Part shown: positions 47,207 to 56,373 of the stretch, one piece after another
Numbering within the stretch: position 1 is the first letter of the stretch
Layout: the number at the start of each line of letters is the position of its first letter
NCBI RefSeq assembly: GCF_900099915.1
Contig: NZ_FNDB01000003.1
Span: 104,101-168,100 of the forward strand
Direction of reading: 5' to 3'
From: Flavobacterium omnivorum
Lineage (GTDB): Bacteria; Bacteroidota; Bacteroidia; Flavobacteriales; Flavobacteriaceae
DNA: 64,000 bases
Translations under genes and position numbers: made by a program
The notes under the pieces: model-generated
The model's input: the letters and a program-made list of their open reading frames with translations, nothing else
Told to the model about the DNA's origin: nothing
Databases searched by the model: none

Positions 47207-50146
47207 TTAGAAATTAACGTTTAAACCTAACGTAAAAGTTATTGGTCGTGGGTATAAATTTCCATCTATACCTCCAGAAATCTCTGGATCCAAACCTTCA
47301 TATTTTGTAATTATCAAAACGTTTTGAGCAGACAATGTCATTTTTACTAATGAAGAAGCTTTGTCTTTTTGATTGAAAGTATATCCAACACTTACGTTAT
47401 CTAATCTTACAAAAGAAGCATCTTGAATGTAGTAATCGGATTCAAAACGTTTGGTATCATTAGATCTGAAACCCGTTTCCAATAGATTTTCAACACCGTT
47501 AGATAAATCCGTGTTTCTGATCAAAATGTTATTGAAAGATCCTTTGCTTGAATCTACGTTGTTGTAATTGTAGTTACCCCAAGATCCTCTCCAGTTCATT
47601 CCCATATCAAAGTTTTTGTAGGTTACACTTGTATTGAAACCGTAAAAAACATCAGCTGCTGGTTTGTGGAAACGGTATTTGTCTTGTTGTGTAATCAATC
47701 CGTCATTATTTCTATCGATATACACGCCGTCTATTGCTTTTCCATCTACACCGTACGCTTGCTCATATACATAAAATGAACTTGGCGCAAATCCTACTTG
47801 GTGATTTTGAATCGTATTTCCTGTAGCACCTTCATAACCGCCAATGTTTATTCCTGGAGTATTTGGTTGTGTAGTGGTCAATTTTGTGATTTTAGAATCT
47901 TGGAACGTTACGTTTCCACCAATTCTCCATTCAAAATTGTCATTGCGAAAAGGAATCACTTCTGCTGCAATTTCAATTCCTTTGTTTTCTATCGTTCCTA
48001 CGTTGTAATTATCAAAGTTTGAGAATCCGAAGAAAGAAGGATTTTGAGTGTTCAATAATAAATCTTCAGTAGTTCTTTTGTATAAATCTACACTACCGTT
48101 TATTCTATTGTTTACAAATCCAAAATCTAAACCTGCATTAACCGTAGTGGTTTGTTCCCACTTCAAATTACTATTGTATGGTTGTGGTCTATATGTGGTA
48201 TAAAAATCACTTCCAAATTGGTATTGAGCAGCTGTATTAGAAGCTAAGTATAAAGGAATAGAAGGATAGCTAATTCCAATATCTTGTTGTCCAGTAATAC
48301 CCCAACCTCCACGAAGTTTCAAAGTAGATATACTTGTTACGTCTTTCAAGAAGTTTTCCTCATTCAATTTCCACGCTAAAGCAACTGCAGGGAAATTAGC
48401 CCAACGATTCGACTCCGTAAATCTTGAGGTACCATCACGTCTATAAGACAAAGTTAATAAGTACTTATCAGCAACTGAAATATTTGTTCTTGCAAAAAAC
48501 GATTGCAAATTGATACGGGAAGGAAAGTTAGGATCAACAGTAGTATTATTACTTTGGAAATTAAAATTTGAAGAGTTAAACGACTCTCTAAAATCTTGGT
48601 ACGAATACCCTCCAGTTACATCTACTTGTGTATCAATAGACTCCAATTTTTTATTATAATTAAAAAACAAATCCATCAATTTATTGAAACGGGATTGTGT
48701 TCTTTCGTAGGTATTGTTATACCCAGAACCAGAAAGCCCATTTAGATAATCAGCTTCAGTATTACCAAAAGATCTTCCTGTTAATTGATCGTAACCAAGA
48801 TTAGCAACTGCTTTCAATTCTGGTAAAAAATGCATTTTATATTCTGTTTGGATGTTTCCAATACTTCTATAAGCAGTTCCAAAGCTATTTTGTTGTTCAA
48901 TTAAAGATAAAGGGTTTCTTCCTGATAATTGGTTTATTTGAGTTGGAGAAGTATACCATTGGAAAAAAGTTCCATCAGGATTTCTGACCACTTGTGTTGG
49001 ATCAAAACGAATCGCTGAACCAATAGCACCACGATTACTATATACACTATTTATAAGAGAGGTATTGTTGTTCACTTCAATTTTTAAATGATTATCTAAA
49101 AAGTTCCCTGTTACATTTGCAGACATGGTAGTACGCTCCATATTATCTCTTTTCAAGATACCATTCAAATTAGCATATCCTACCGATGCTCTATACACGA
49201 TGTTATCAGAACCCCCGCTTAAAGAAACATTATGATCTGTACCAATAGCTGTTCTATAGATTTCATCTTGCCAGTCCGTATCAGCAGCACCCATTAATGC
49301 AATTTGAGCAGCATTTCCGTTCGCCGTTACAAAATCTCTGAACTGTGTACTAGATAAAGCATCTACTTTATTTGTAATTTCAGATACTTGAAAATTTCCG
49401 TTGTAGTTTATTTGTAAATCACCTGCTTTTCCTTTTTTGGTAGTAATGATGATAACACCATTCGAAGCACGAGAACCATAAATAGCCGTTGCCGAAGCAT
49501 CTTTTAAAACCGAAATAGATTCAATGTTATTCTGGTTGATAGTTGTCAACGGGTTTCTACTTCCTTCTACTCCACCAGCAGCAACTGGCACACCATCAAT
49601 TACGTACAAAGGATCGTTATTTGCTGATAATGAAGATCCGCTTCTGATTCTAATAGTTGCACCTTCACCTGGTGAACCCCCTCCGTTGATAATTTGCAAA
49701 CCAGCTACTTTACCTTGAATCATCTGATCCGCAGAAGTTACTGGCCCTTTATTAAAATCTTTTGAAGTAAGCACCGTTACCGCTCCAGTAGCGTCTTTTT
49801 TCTTAACAGTTCCGTAACCCACTTGAATTACGACTTCTTTTAATTGATTAGCATCTTCTTCTAAAGATACGTTTAATGAATTTTGAGCAACATAATCCAC
49901 TACAGTGTTCATGTAACCAATATAAGAAAAAACGATTTTATCGCCTCTTTTTACATTTGTCAGCTGATATTTACCATCAAAATCAGTAGAAACTCCATTA
50001 GCGGCACCCTGTACATTTACATTTACCCCCGGAATTGGTTGTCCAGATGCTTTATCCAGAACAGTTCCGCCCACCGTATTCTGAGCCAGAACACTAAAAG
50101 GGAGTAGCAGTAATAAAATTAACAACTTTTTATAAATTGTTTTCAT
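47207..50146 (-). CDS. susC: SusC/RagA-family TonB-dependent outer-membrane transporter
   Basis: 979-residue TonB-dependent transporter. A signal peptide (about 1-21) is followed by a carboxypeptidase-D-like regulatory domain (about 22-100), a plug (about 115-225, with KKGKAGDLQINYNG) and a 22-strand barrel, ending LGLNVNF. No TonB-box/anti-sigma extension is seen, so it is a plain transporter. Start of the minus-strand operon, opposite the LacI-type gene with a 233-bp control region between. It imports starch oligosaccharides with SusD. Length and motifs are normal. Confidence 0.95.
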   Translation of the reverse strand: MKTIYKKLLILLLLLPFSVLAQNTVGGTVLDKASGQPIPGVNVNVQGAANGVSTDFDGKYQLTNVKRGDKIVFSYIGYMNTVVDYVAQNSLNVSLEEDANQLKEVVIQVGYGTVKKKDATGAVTVLTSKDFNKGPVTSADQMIQGKVAGLQIINGGGSPGEGATIRIRSGSSLSANNDPLYVIDGVPVAAGGVEGSRNPLTTINQNNIESISVLKDASATAIYGSRASNGVIIITTKKGKAGDLQINYNGNFQVSEITNKVDALSSTQFRDFVTANGNAAQIALMGAADTDWQDEIYRTAIGTDHNVSLSGGSDNIVYRASVGYANLNGILKRDNMERTTMSANVTGNFLDNHLKIEVNNNTSLINSVYSNRGAIGSAIRFDPTQVVRNPDGTFFQWYTSPTQINQLSGRNPLSLIEQQNSFGTAYRSIGNIQTEYKMHFLPELKAVANLGYDQLTGRSFGNTEADYLNGLSGSGYNNTYERTQSRFNKLMDLFFNYNKKLESIDTQVDVTGGYSYQDFRESFNSSNFNFQSNNTTVDPNFPSRINLQSFFARTNISVADKYLLTLSYRRDGTSRFTESNRWANFPAVALAWKLNEENFLKDVTSISTLKLRGGWGITGQQDIGISYPSIPLYLASNTAAQYQFGSDFYTTYRPQPYNSNLKWEQTTTVNAGLDFGFVNNRINGSVDLYKRTTEDLLLNTQNPSFFGFSNFDNYNVGTIENKGIEIAAEVIPFRNDNFEWRIGGNVTFQDSKITKLTTTQPNTPGINIGGYEGATGNTIQNHQVGFAPSSFYVYEQAYGVDGKAIDGVYIDRNNDGLITQQDKYRFHKPAADVFYGFNTSVTYKNFDMGMNWRGSWGNYNYNNVDSSKGSFNNILIRNTDLSNGVENLLETGFRSNDTKRFESDYYIQDASFVRLDNVSVGYTFNQKDKASSLVKMTLSAQNVLIITKYEGLDPEISGGIDGNLYPRPITFTLGLNVNF

Positions 50147-50259
50147 ACTTTTTGTTTAATTTAATTTAATTTTTCTTGAATTTTCAAGCTTAACTAGTAC
50201 TTCGAATGTTAAATTTATGTAAATTTTAGTACTCCCGACAAAGACCAAATTTTAAAGGG

Positions 50260-50273
50260 TTACGAAAACGTAA
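50260..50273. promoter_or_regulatory. Candidate LacI-type operator between susC and the regulator gene
   Basis: Perfect palindrome TTACG-AAAA-CGTAA (5-bp arms). It lies in the divergent control region, 114 bp from susC and 107 bp from the regulator start. LacI-family sites are palindromes of this general type, but the protein-DNA match is inferred only. Confidence 0.4.
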
Positions 50274-50379
50274 TAGTGTTGAAAACTTTCTGATTTATTT
50301 AAATTTTTATCACTTTAATTATTATTTGTAAAATTTAATTTTACCTTTAGTAAGAAATATTTTTTTACCAAAAACCACT

Positions 50380-51402
50380 ATGAAAAGGAAAATAACGCTT
50401 AAACAAATTGCAAAAGAATTAGACGTTTCCATTTCAACGGTTTCCAAGTCACTTAGAAACAGTCTCGAAATAGGCGAAGAAACTAGACTTAAAGTGCAGG
50501 CTTTCGCCAAATTCTACAATTACAAACCCAATAATATTGCGCTTAGCTTAAAAAATAGAAAAACCAAAACTATTGGAATCATCATTCCAGAAATTGTGCA
50601 CCATTTTTTCTCGACCGTAATCAACGGAATAGAACAAGTGGCCAACGAACATGGTTACAGTGTTATCATCTGTCTTTCAGATGACTCCTTTGACAAAGAA
50701 GTGCTTAATATGGAAATGCTTGCCAATGGAAGTATCGATGGTTTCATCATGTCACTCTCCAAAGAAACCCAGTTTAGAGGAGATTTTCATCACATTACAG
50801 AAGTTATCAATCAAGGCATGCCAGTTGTCATGTTTGATAGAGTCACGAATGACATCCTGTGCGACAAGGTGATAATTGACGACCAATCTGCAGCGTATGA
50901 AGCCGTTCAAAGCTTGATTGACAAAGATCGGAAAAAGATCGCTCTTGTGACCACTGTAGATTACGTGAGCGTAGGTAAACTTCGAACAGATGGTTACATT
51001 AAAGCACTTTTAGACAATGACATCCCCTTCAATGAAAACCTAATTATAAAGATCGAAGATGTAGACACTTGCGAGATTACCATTGGAAAATTATTAGAAG
51101 ACAAAGCTATTGATGCTGTTTTTGCTGTCAATGAACTATTTGCTGTGACCATCATTAAAACTGCCAATAAAAGAGGCCTAAATGTCCCTAAAGATCTAGC
51201 TGTTATCGCCTTTACGGATGGAATAATTTCTAAATATTCTACTCCCACCATTACAACAGTGAGTCAAAATGGCATAAAAATGGGAAATAAGGCCGCAAAA
51301 ATGCTTATTGAAAGACTCGAATCGAAAGAAGATGAGGAAGATGAAAACTATAAAACCGAAGTAATTGAAACCCATTTGATCGAAAGAGAATCAACGAATT
51401 AG
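50380..51402 (+). CDS. LacI-family transcriptional regulator of the starch locus
   Basis: 340-residue repressor/activator. The N-terminal LacI HTH (about 4-55, ITLKQIAKELDVSISTVSKSLR) is followed by a periplasmic-binding-protein-like sensor domain (about 60-330, GIIIPEIVHHFFSTVINGIE; VAVIAFTDGI). It probably senses a maltodextrin-like ligand and controls the divergent susC operon and the maltose transporter that follows 188 bp later. Bacteroides uses SusR here instead; use of a LacI protein is common in flavobacterial starch loci. No hinge or DNA-site test can be made from sequence. Confidence 0.93.
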   Translation: MKRKITLKQIAKELDVSISTVSKSLRNSLEIGEETRLKVQAFAKFYNYKPNNIALSLKNRKTKTIGIIIPEIVHHFFSTVINGIEQVANEHGYSVIICLSDDSFDKEVLNMEMLANGSIDGFIMSLSKETQFRGDFHHITEVINQGMPVVMFDRVTNDILCDKVIIDDQSAAYEAVQSLIDKDRKKIALVTTVDYVSVGKLRTDGYIKALLDNDIPFNENLIIKIEDVDTCEITIGKLLEDKAIDAVFAVNELFAVTIIKTANKRGLNVPKDLAVIAFTDGIISKYSTPTITTVSQNGIKMGNKAAKMLIERLESKEDEEDENYKTEVIETHLIERESTN

Positions 51403-51538
51403 CTTTAGTTTGTTAATTTTTGACTTACTACAACCTTGTAGTTAAAAAAGTTCTCTATTTTTTGTTTCTCAAAAACAAAAGTTTGAAATATATTTTTATA
51501 TTTACCCCTCAAAACTTTAACTTTTACTTCGAAAATAA

Positions 51539-51591
51539 GATAAGTTTTGATAAGCATAGCGCTTATCGTATTAATTTATAAATTACGATAA
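51539..51591 (+). promoter_or_regulatory. GATAAG-rich control segment in front of the maltose transporter
   Basis: GATAAG occurs at 51539-51544 and 51549-51554; its complement CTTATC is at 51562-51567; GATAA at 51587-51591 ends on the first base of the MFS ATG. GATAAGC/GCTTATC (51549-51567) and TTATCGTA/TACGATAA (51563-51591) form alternative stem-loops that could bind a regulator or hide the translation start. Meaning is inferred. Confidence 0.45.
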
Positions 51592-52952
51592 TGGAAAAGC
51601 GTAGATTAAGTTTCTGGGAAATTTGGAACATGAGTTTCGGTTTCTTGGGAATCCAGATGGGTTTTGCCCTTCAAAATGCTAATGCCAGCAGAATTCTCCA
51701 GATTTTTGGCGCAGATGTACATGAACTATCCTGGTTTTGGATTATTGCCCCGTTAATGGGTCTTATTGTTCAGCCAATTATAGGACATTACAGCGACAAA
51801 ACGTGGGGGAAATTCGGAAGACGAAAACCTTTCTTTTTAGTAGGTGCTTTATTAGCCTCAATTGGACTAATATTAATGCCTCAAGCCGAAATTTTCATCG
51901 CTTTTCTACCTGCCTTATGGGTTGGTGCCGGAATGCTGATGATTATGGATGCGTCATTTAATATCGCCATGGAACCTTTCAGAGCTTTAGTGGGAGATAA
52001 TTTAAGAACCGACCAAAGAACTCTTGGTTTTAGCGTACAAACCGCATTAATTGGTTTTGGTGCTGTTATTGGTTCTTGGCTTCCTTATGTTTTAACGAAT
52101 TGGTTTGGCGTTTCCAATAGAGATGAGGATGGCGGCGTTCCCATGCACCTGATTTTATCTTTCGTCATAGGAGCGGCTATTCTGGTAGTTTCCATTCTAG
52201 TTTCCATTTTTTCTGCCAAAGAATATTCTCCTGAAGAGTTAGCACAATTTGAAGACGAAATGGCACATCAGGAAACTAAAGTGGCTGATGCCAATCCAAA
52301 AGAATCCAGTTTATTGGACATTTTTGATGATTTCAGAAAAATGCCTACCACGATGCGACAATTAAGCTGGGTACAATTTTTCTCTTGGTTTGGTCTTTTT
52401 GGAATGTGGGTTTTTACCACTCCAGCCATAGCCCATCATATTTATGGCTTACCCATTTCGGACAGCAAAAGTGAGGCCTATCAAAACGCAGGAGACTGGG
52501 TTGGAGTCCTTTTTGGAATTTACAATTTAGTTTCTGCATTCTATGCCTTTGCGCTACCGTATATCGCAAAAAAAATTGGTCGAAAATTAACACACTCTAT
52601 ATCCTTAATTATTGGAGGAATCGGGTTAATATCTATCTATTTTGTTCCTAATGAAGACTGGTTAATTCTTTCCATGGTTGGTGTAGGTATTGCTTGGGCA
52701 AGTATTTTATCGATGCCATATGCCATATTAGCTGGATCAATTTCTCCAATGAAAATGGGAGTTTACATGGGTATTTTCAACTTCTTTGTCGTTATTCCCC
52801 AAATTATCAATGCCTTAATTGGCGGACCATTAGTTAAATATGTTTACAATGACAATGCCATATTTGCATTAGTAACTAGTGGCGTCAGCTTCTTGATTGC
52901 TGCAATTTTAGTTGTTAAAGTGAAAGATGTTGATGACGTAATAAAACAATAA
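51591..52952 (+). CDS. Maltose/maltooligosaccharide MFS symporter (SLC45-like)
   Basis: 453-residue 12-helix sugar transporter. The signature GFLGIQMGFALQNANASRIL at the N-terminus, VQPIIGHYSDKTWGKFGRRKP after helix 2 and FFVVIPQIINALI in the C-half are typical of the SLC45/maltose MFS group of Bacteroidetes. A long cytoplasmic loop (about 205-250) is Glu/Lys-rich. It is followed after 2 bp by beta-phosphoglucomutase and then maltose phosphorylase, so it most likely imports maltose. Regulated by the LacI-type protein upstream (inference). Confidence 0.92.
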   Translation: MEKRRLSFWEIWNMSFGFLGIQMGFALQNANASRILQIFGADVHELSWFWIIAPLMGLIVQPIIGHYSDKTWGKFGRRKPFFLVGALLASIGLILMPQAEIFIAFLPALWVGAGMLMIMDASFNIAMEPFRALVGDNLRTDQRTLGFSVQTALIGFGAVIGSWLPYVLTNWFGVSNRDEDGGVPMHLILSFVIGAAILVVSILVSIFSAKEYSPEELAQFEDEMAHQETKVADANPKESSLLDIFDDFRKMPTTMRQLSWVQFFSWFGLFGMWVFTTPAIAHHIYGLPISDSKSEAYQNAGDWVGVLFGIYNLVSAFYAFALPYIAKKIGRKLTHSISLIIGGIGLISIYFVPNEDWLILSMVGVGIAWASILSMPYAILAGSISPMKMGVYMGIFNFFVVIPQIINALIGGPLVKYVYNDNAIFALVTSGVSFLIAAILVVKVKDVDDVIKQ

Positions 52953-52954
52953 TA

Positions 52955-53611
52955 ATGAATACAAAAGCATTTATATTCGACCTCGACGGAGTAATTGTTG
53001 ACACCGCAAAATACCATTATTTAGCGTGGCAAAAAATCGCTGCTGAATTAAATATCGAATTTACACACGAACATAATGAATTATTAAAAGGAGTAAGCCG
53101 CGTGCGCTCTTTGGATATCATATTAGAATTAGGAAAAGTAACTGCATCACAAGAAGACAAAGACAGATGGTTAGTTCAAAAAAATGAGGACTATTTATCC
53201 TATTTAGTTGACATGGATGCAAGCGAAATTCTTCCGGGAGTTTTTGAAATTTTGAAATTTCTGAAAGAAAACAACCAACCCATCGCTTTGGGTTCAGCCA
53301 GTAAAAACGCAAGACCTATTTTGGAAAAAACAGGATTGCTATCTTATTTTGACGCTGTTGTAGATGGAAATGATGTGACGAACGCCAAACCGGATCCGGA
53401 AGTTTTCTTAATGGCTGCAAAATTACTGAACATAAAACCCGAAGATTCGATCGTTTTTGAAGATTCAGTAGCGGGAGTTCAAGCGGCAAATATTGGAAAC
53501 ATGACCAGCATAGGAATAGGAGAAGCAAGTACTTTGCATGAAGCAAAATACATCTTTACCGATTTTACAGCCATAGACACCGCTTTTATAGAAAAATTAA
53601 TTAAAGGATAA
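52955..53611 (+). CDS. pgmB: Beta-phosphoglucomutase
   Basis: 218-residue HAD-superfamily phosphomutase that converts beta-glucose-1-phosphate to glucose-6-phosphate. The nucleophile loop is FDLDGVIVDT (Asp10, Asp12), the cap has LLKGVSRVRSLDIIL, and motif II-IV are ALGSASKNA, NAKPDPEVFL and IVFEDSVAGVQAA. Starts 2 bp after the MFS gene and precedes the GH65 phosphorylase by 93 bp, the usual order of the maltose-phosphorolysis pathway. Length is normal. Confidence 0.95.
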   Translation: MNTKAFIFDLDGVIVDTAKYHYLAWQKIAAELNIEFTHEHNELLKGVSRVRSLDIILELGKVTASQEDKDRWLVQKNEDYLSYLVDMDASEILPGVFEILKFLKENNQPIALGSASKNARPILEKTGLLSYFDAVVDGNDVTNAKPDPEVFLMAAKLLNIKPEDSIVFEDSVAGVQAANIGNMTSIGIGEASTLHEAKYIFTDFTAIDTAFIEKLIKG

Positions 53612-53704
53612 AGAAACAAATTTTAAAAGTAAAAAAGATAGATTGAATGTGGATCACAACAATCTTTAAATTTTTAAATGATTGAAATTTTAAATTAGAA
53701 AAAA

Positions 53705-56008
53705 ATGAATCAAGATTATATAAAACCGGATAATTGGTCCATCATAGAAGAAGGATTTGATCCGGAGCGCGTAAAATCATCTGAAAGTTTGTTCAGTATT
53801 GGCAACGGTGCCATGGGACAACGTGCTAATTTTGAAGAAAATTATACTGGTGAAACCTTCCAGGGAAGTTATATTGCCGGAATTTATTATCCTGATAAAA
53901 CCAAAGTGGGCTGGTGGAAAAACGGATATCCGGAATATTTTGCTAAAGTGTTGAATGCACCAAACTGGATTGGAATCGACATTGAAATCAACGGTGAAAA
54001 ACTGGATTTAAATACCTCTTCCGATGTTAAAAACTTTCGTCGTGAGCTGAATATGAAAGAAGGTTGGTACCATCGTTCTTTTGAAGCGACTTTGAAAAAC
54101 GGCACCGAAATTTCCGTAAATGTGCGTCGTTTTCTTTCATTGAACTTGGATGAAGTTGGCGTTATTAATTACGAAATCACCCCTTTGAACAAAGATGCAA
54201 AAATAATATACAAACCGTATATTGATGCTGGTGTAACCAATGAAGATGCGAACTGGGAAGAAAAATTTTGGGAATCGCTTGACGTAAAAAAATCAGGAAA
54301 TGAGGCTTTTGTAACCGCTCAAACGTTCAAAACACATTTCAAAGCTACCACTTTCATGCAAAACACCATTTTGACAAATGGTGAGAAAACGGGAATTTCC
54401 CCTTCTAATATTGATGCAACAACTGATAAAATTCAGTTTAGCTATGATGTAATTGTGGCTCAAGGCCAAAAATCATCGATACAAAAAATTGGTGGTTACA
54501 CGGTTTCCTTAAACCATGAAAATACCATTACTGCTGCTGAAAAAGTGATTCAATCCGCTTTAGCAGTAGGATATGACCAAATGTTGCAGGACCAAATTGA
54601 TGCTTGGGCAAAAATTTGGGATATGTCAGACATTACCATTGATGGCGATGTAAAAGCGCAACAAGGAATTCGTTTCAATATTTTTCAGTTAAACCAAACG
54701 TATTTAGGAAAAGATTCTCGATTGAATATTGGACCTAAAGGTTTCACTGGAGAAAAGTACGGAGGATCTACTTATTGGGATACCGAAGCGTATTGCATTC
54801 CGTTTTATATGGCGACCAAAGACCAAGAAGTAGCTCGAAATCTATTGACGTACCGCTACAATCAATTGGACAAAGCCATTGAAAACGCTGCTAAATTAGG
54901 ATTTACTAATGGTGCGGCTTTGTATCCAATGGTAACCATGAACGGCGAGGAATGTCATAACGAATGGGAAATTACTTTTGAAGAAATTCATAGGAATGGA
55001 GCCATTGCATTTGCCATTTACAACTTTTACAGATACACGGGCGATTACAGCTACATTCCTGAAAAAGGATTGGAAGTATTGATAGGAATTGCACGTTTCT
55101 GGCATCAAAGAGCCAATTTTTCAACTAATTTAAACCAATATGTAATTCTTGGTGTTACAGGCCCTAATGAATATGAGAATAACGTAAACAATAATTTCTA
55201 CACCAATTATATAGCCAAATGGTGTTTGGAATATACCTATGAACAAATTCAGAAAGTATCTCTGGAATACCCTTCGGATCACAAAAGAATTACGGAAAAA
55301 GTAAAAATCTCGGATTCGGAATTACAATCTTGGAAAAAAGTTTCGGATAATATGTACTTCCCTTTTTCAGAAGAATACAATGTATATTTACAGCAAGACG
55401 GTTTCTTGGACAAAGAATTGGTTCGCGTAGTGGATTTGGACAAAAGTCAAAGACCAATCAATCAAAAATGGTCTTGGGATCGCATTTTACGTTCGCCGTA
55501 CATCAAACAAGCCGATGTTTTGCAATGTTTCTATTTCTTTGAAGATCATTTTTCGAAAGAAGAATTGAAAAACAATTTTGAATTCTACGAATCCTTTACG
55601 GTTCATGAAAGTTCCCTTTCGCCTTGCGTACACTCGATTCAAGCCGCCTTATTAGACAAAATGGATATGGCGTATACGTTCTATTTGAGAACGTCGCGTT
55701 TGGATTTAGATGATTATAATAAAGAAGTCGAAGAGGGCTGTCATATTACCTCAATGGCCGGAACCTGGATGAGTATCGTGGAAGGTTTTGGAGGAATGAG
55801 AGTTAAAGAAGACAAACTTCATTTTTCTCCAAAAATCCCAAAAGAATGGGAAGGCTATTCGTTTAAAATTAATTTCAGAAACCAAATTTTGAAAGTAGCC
55901 ATCAATCATAATGAAACTTCTTTCTCAATTGTTGGCGATAAAGAATTAGCTATCGTTGTAAACGGAAAAGCTATTGTAGTTAGGCCTGAGCATTTAATTA
56001 CTGTATAA
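53705..56008 (+). CDS. GH65 maltose phosphorylase-type glycoside hydrolase/phosphorylase
   Basis: 767-residue GH65 enzyme, cleaving maltose with phosphate to glucose and beta-glucose-1-phosphate in the cytoplasm. A glycosyl hydrolase 65 N-terminal domain (about 10-260), the (alpha/alpha)6 barrel (about 325-690) and a C-terminal beta-domain are visible. The conserved block with NGEECHNEWEITF near residue 415-425 contains the catalytic Glu, and GPNEYENNVNNN and HESSLSPCVHS are the phosphate-binding and HxSL-type motifs. Maltose is the most likely substrate by neighbourhood; kojibiose or trehalose cannot be excluded by sequence alone. Confidence 0.92.
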   Translation: MNQDYIKPDNWSIIEEGFDPERVKSSESLFSIGNGAMGQRANFEENYTGETFQGSYIAGIYYPDKTKVGWWKNGYPEYFAKVLNAPNWIGIDIEINGEKLDLNTSSDVKNFRRELNMKEGWYHRSFEATLKNGTEISVNVRRFLSLNLDEVGVINYEITPLNKDAKIIYKPYIDAGVTNEDANWEEKFWESLDVKKSGNEAFVTAQTFKTHFKATTFMQNTILTNGEKTGISPSNIDATTDKIQFSYDVIVAQGQKSSIQKIGGYTVSLNHENTITAAEKVIQSALAVGYDQMLQDQIDAWAKIWDMSDITIDGDVKAQQGIRFNIFQLNQTYLGKDSRLNIGPKGFTGEKYGGSTYWDTEAYCIPFYMATKDQEVARNLLTYRYNQLDKAIENAAKLGFTNGAALYPMVTMNGEECHNEWEITFEEIHRNGAIAFAIYNFYRYTGDYSYIPEKGLEVLIGIARFWHQRANFSTNLNQYVILGVTGPNEYENNVNNNFYTNYIAKWCLEYTYEQIQKVSLEYPSDHKRITEKVKISDSELQSWKKVSDNMYFPFSEEYNVYLQQDGFLDKELVRVVDLDKSQRPINQKWSWDRILRSPYIKQADVLQCFYFFEDHFSKEELKNNFEFYESFTVHESSLSPCVHSIQAALLDKMDMAYTFYLRTSRLDLDDYNKEVEEGCHITSMAGTWMSIVEGFGGMRVKEDKLHFSPKIPKEWEGYSFKINFRNQILKVAINHNETSFSIVGDKELAIVVNGKAIVVRPEHLITV

Positions 56009-56067
56009 GCAATTATTAGAACTTGTAGTTTATTCTATCATTTGATTCAAGCCGCAACAAGCAAAAT

Positions 56068-56096
56068 AACAATCCCAATTCGCATTGGGATTGTTT
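56068..56096. terminator. Intrinsic terminator after the GH65 gene
   Basis: Perfect 12-bp stem (56068-56079 and 56084-56095) with a TCGC loop; A/T-rich ends. It separates the maltose operon from the following GH13 genes. Confidence 0.82.
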
Positions 56097-56133
56097 ATAT
56101 AAGTATGAGTTTTATTTAAATTATTTAGCGCAC

Positions 56134-56319
56134 AAGCAATAAGAATAAAACAATGGTGCATTTTTTTTACCATGTAAGTCATTTAATTTTCATTTGTTAA
56201 GCTTATATACCTTAAACAACAATAAGGTCATTTAAGGTTTAATGCTTATATGACTCCTATATTAAATATTATTTCACTCATTTTATAGTACGACATTAAA
56301 TAGGTCAAACTGCTTAATT
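56134..56319 (+). repeat. 186-bp inverted-repeat element, right copy
   Basis: Inverse copy of 41257-41442, 176 of 186 positions identical and no gaps. It ends 55 bp before the GH13 gene start, so it may also carry that gene's promoter, though no clear TAnnTTTG was seen. Confidence 0.9.
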
Positions 56320-56342
56320 CCTTGTAACAGGAATCTTTTTTT
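56316..56342 (+). terminator. Hairpin with T-run in the leader of the first GH13 gene
   Basis: Stem ATTCCT/AGGAAT (56317-56322 and 56329-56334) with TGTAAC loop, followed by CTTTTTTTG. It looks like a small terminator placed 32-44 bp before the start codon, possibly an attenuator or a second stop for the upstream operon. Confidence 0.45.
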
Positions 56343-56373
56343 GTAAAATTCTCATTAAAATTAAATGTAATCA

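Larger units (their letters stand above)
56009..56373. other. Intergenic region between GH65 and the GH13 gene
   Basis: 365 bp. It contains the terminator at 56068-56095, the right copy of the 186-bp element (56134-56319) and a hairpin with a T-run (56316-56342). No ORF or RNA gene is seen. Confidence 0.7.

Noticed and set aside
50322..50510. Minus-strand ORF over the start of the LacI gene
   Set aside because: It is an antisense shadow of the regulator's HTH region.
41257..56319. Composite transposon for the starch locus
   Set aside because: The bracketing 186-bp elements have no ORF or transposase and are too short to be IS elements; the inverted-repeat observation is kept as a finding only.
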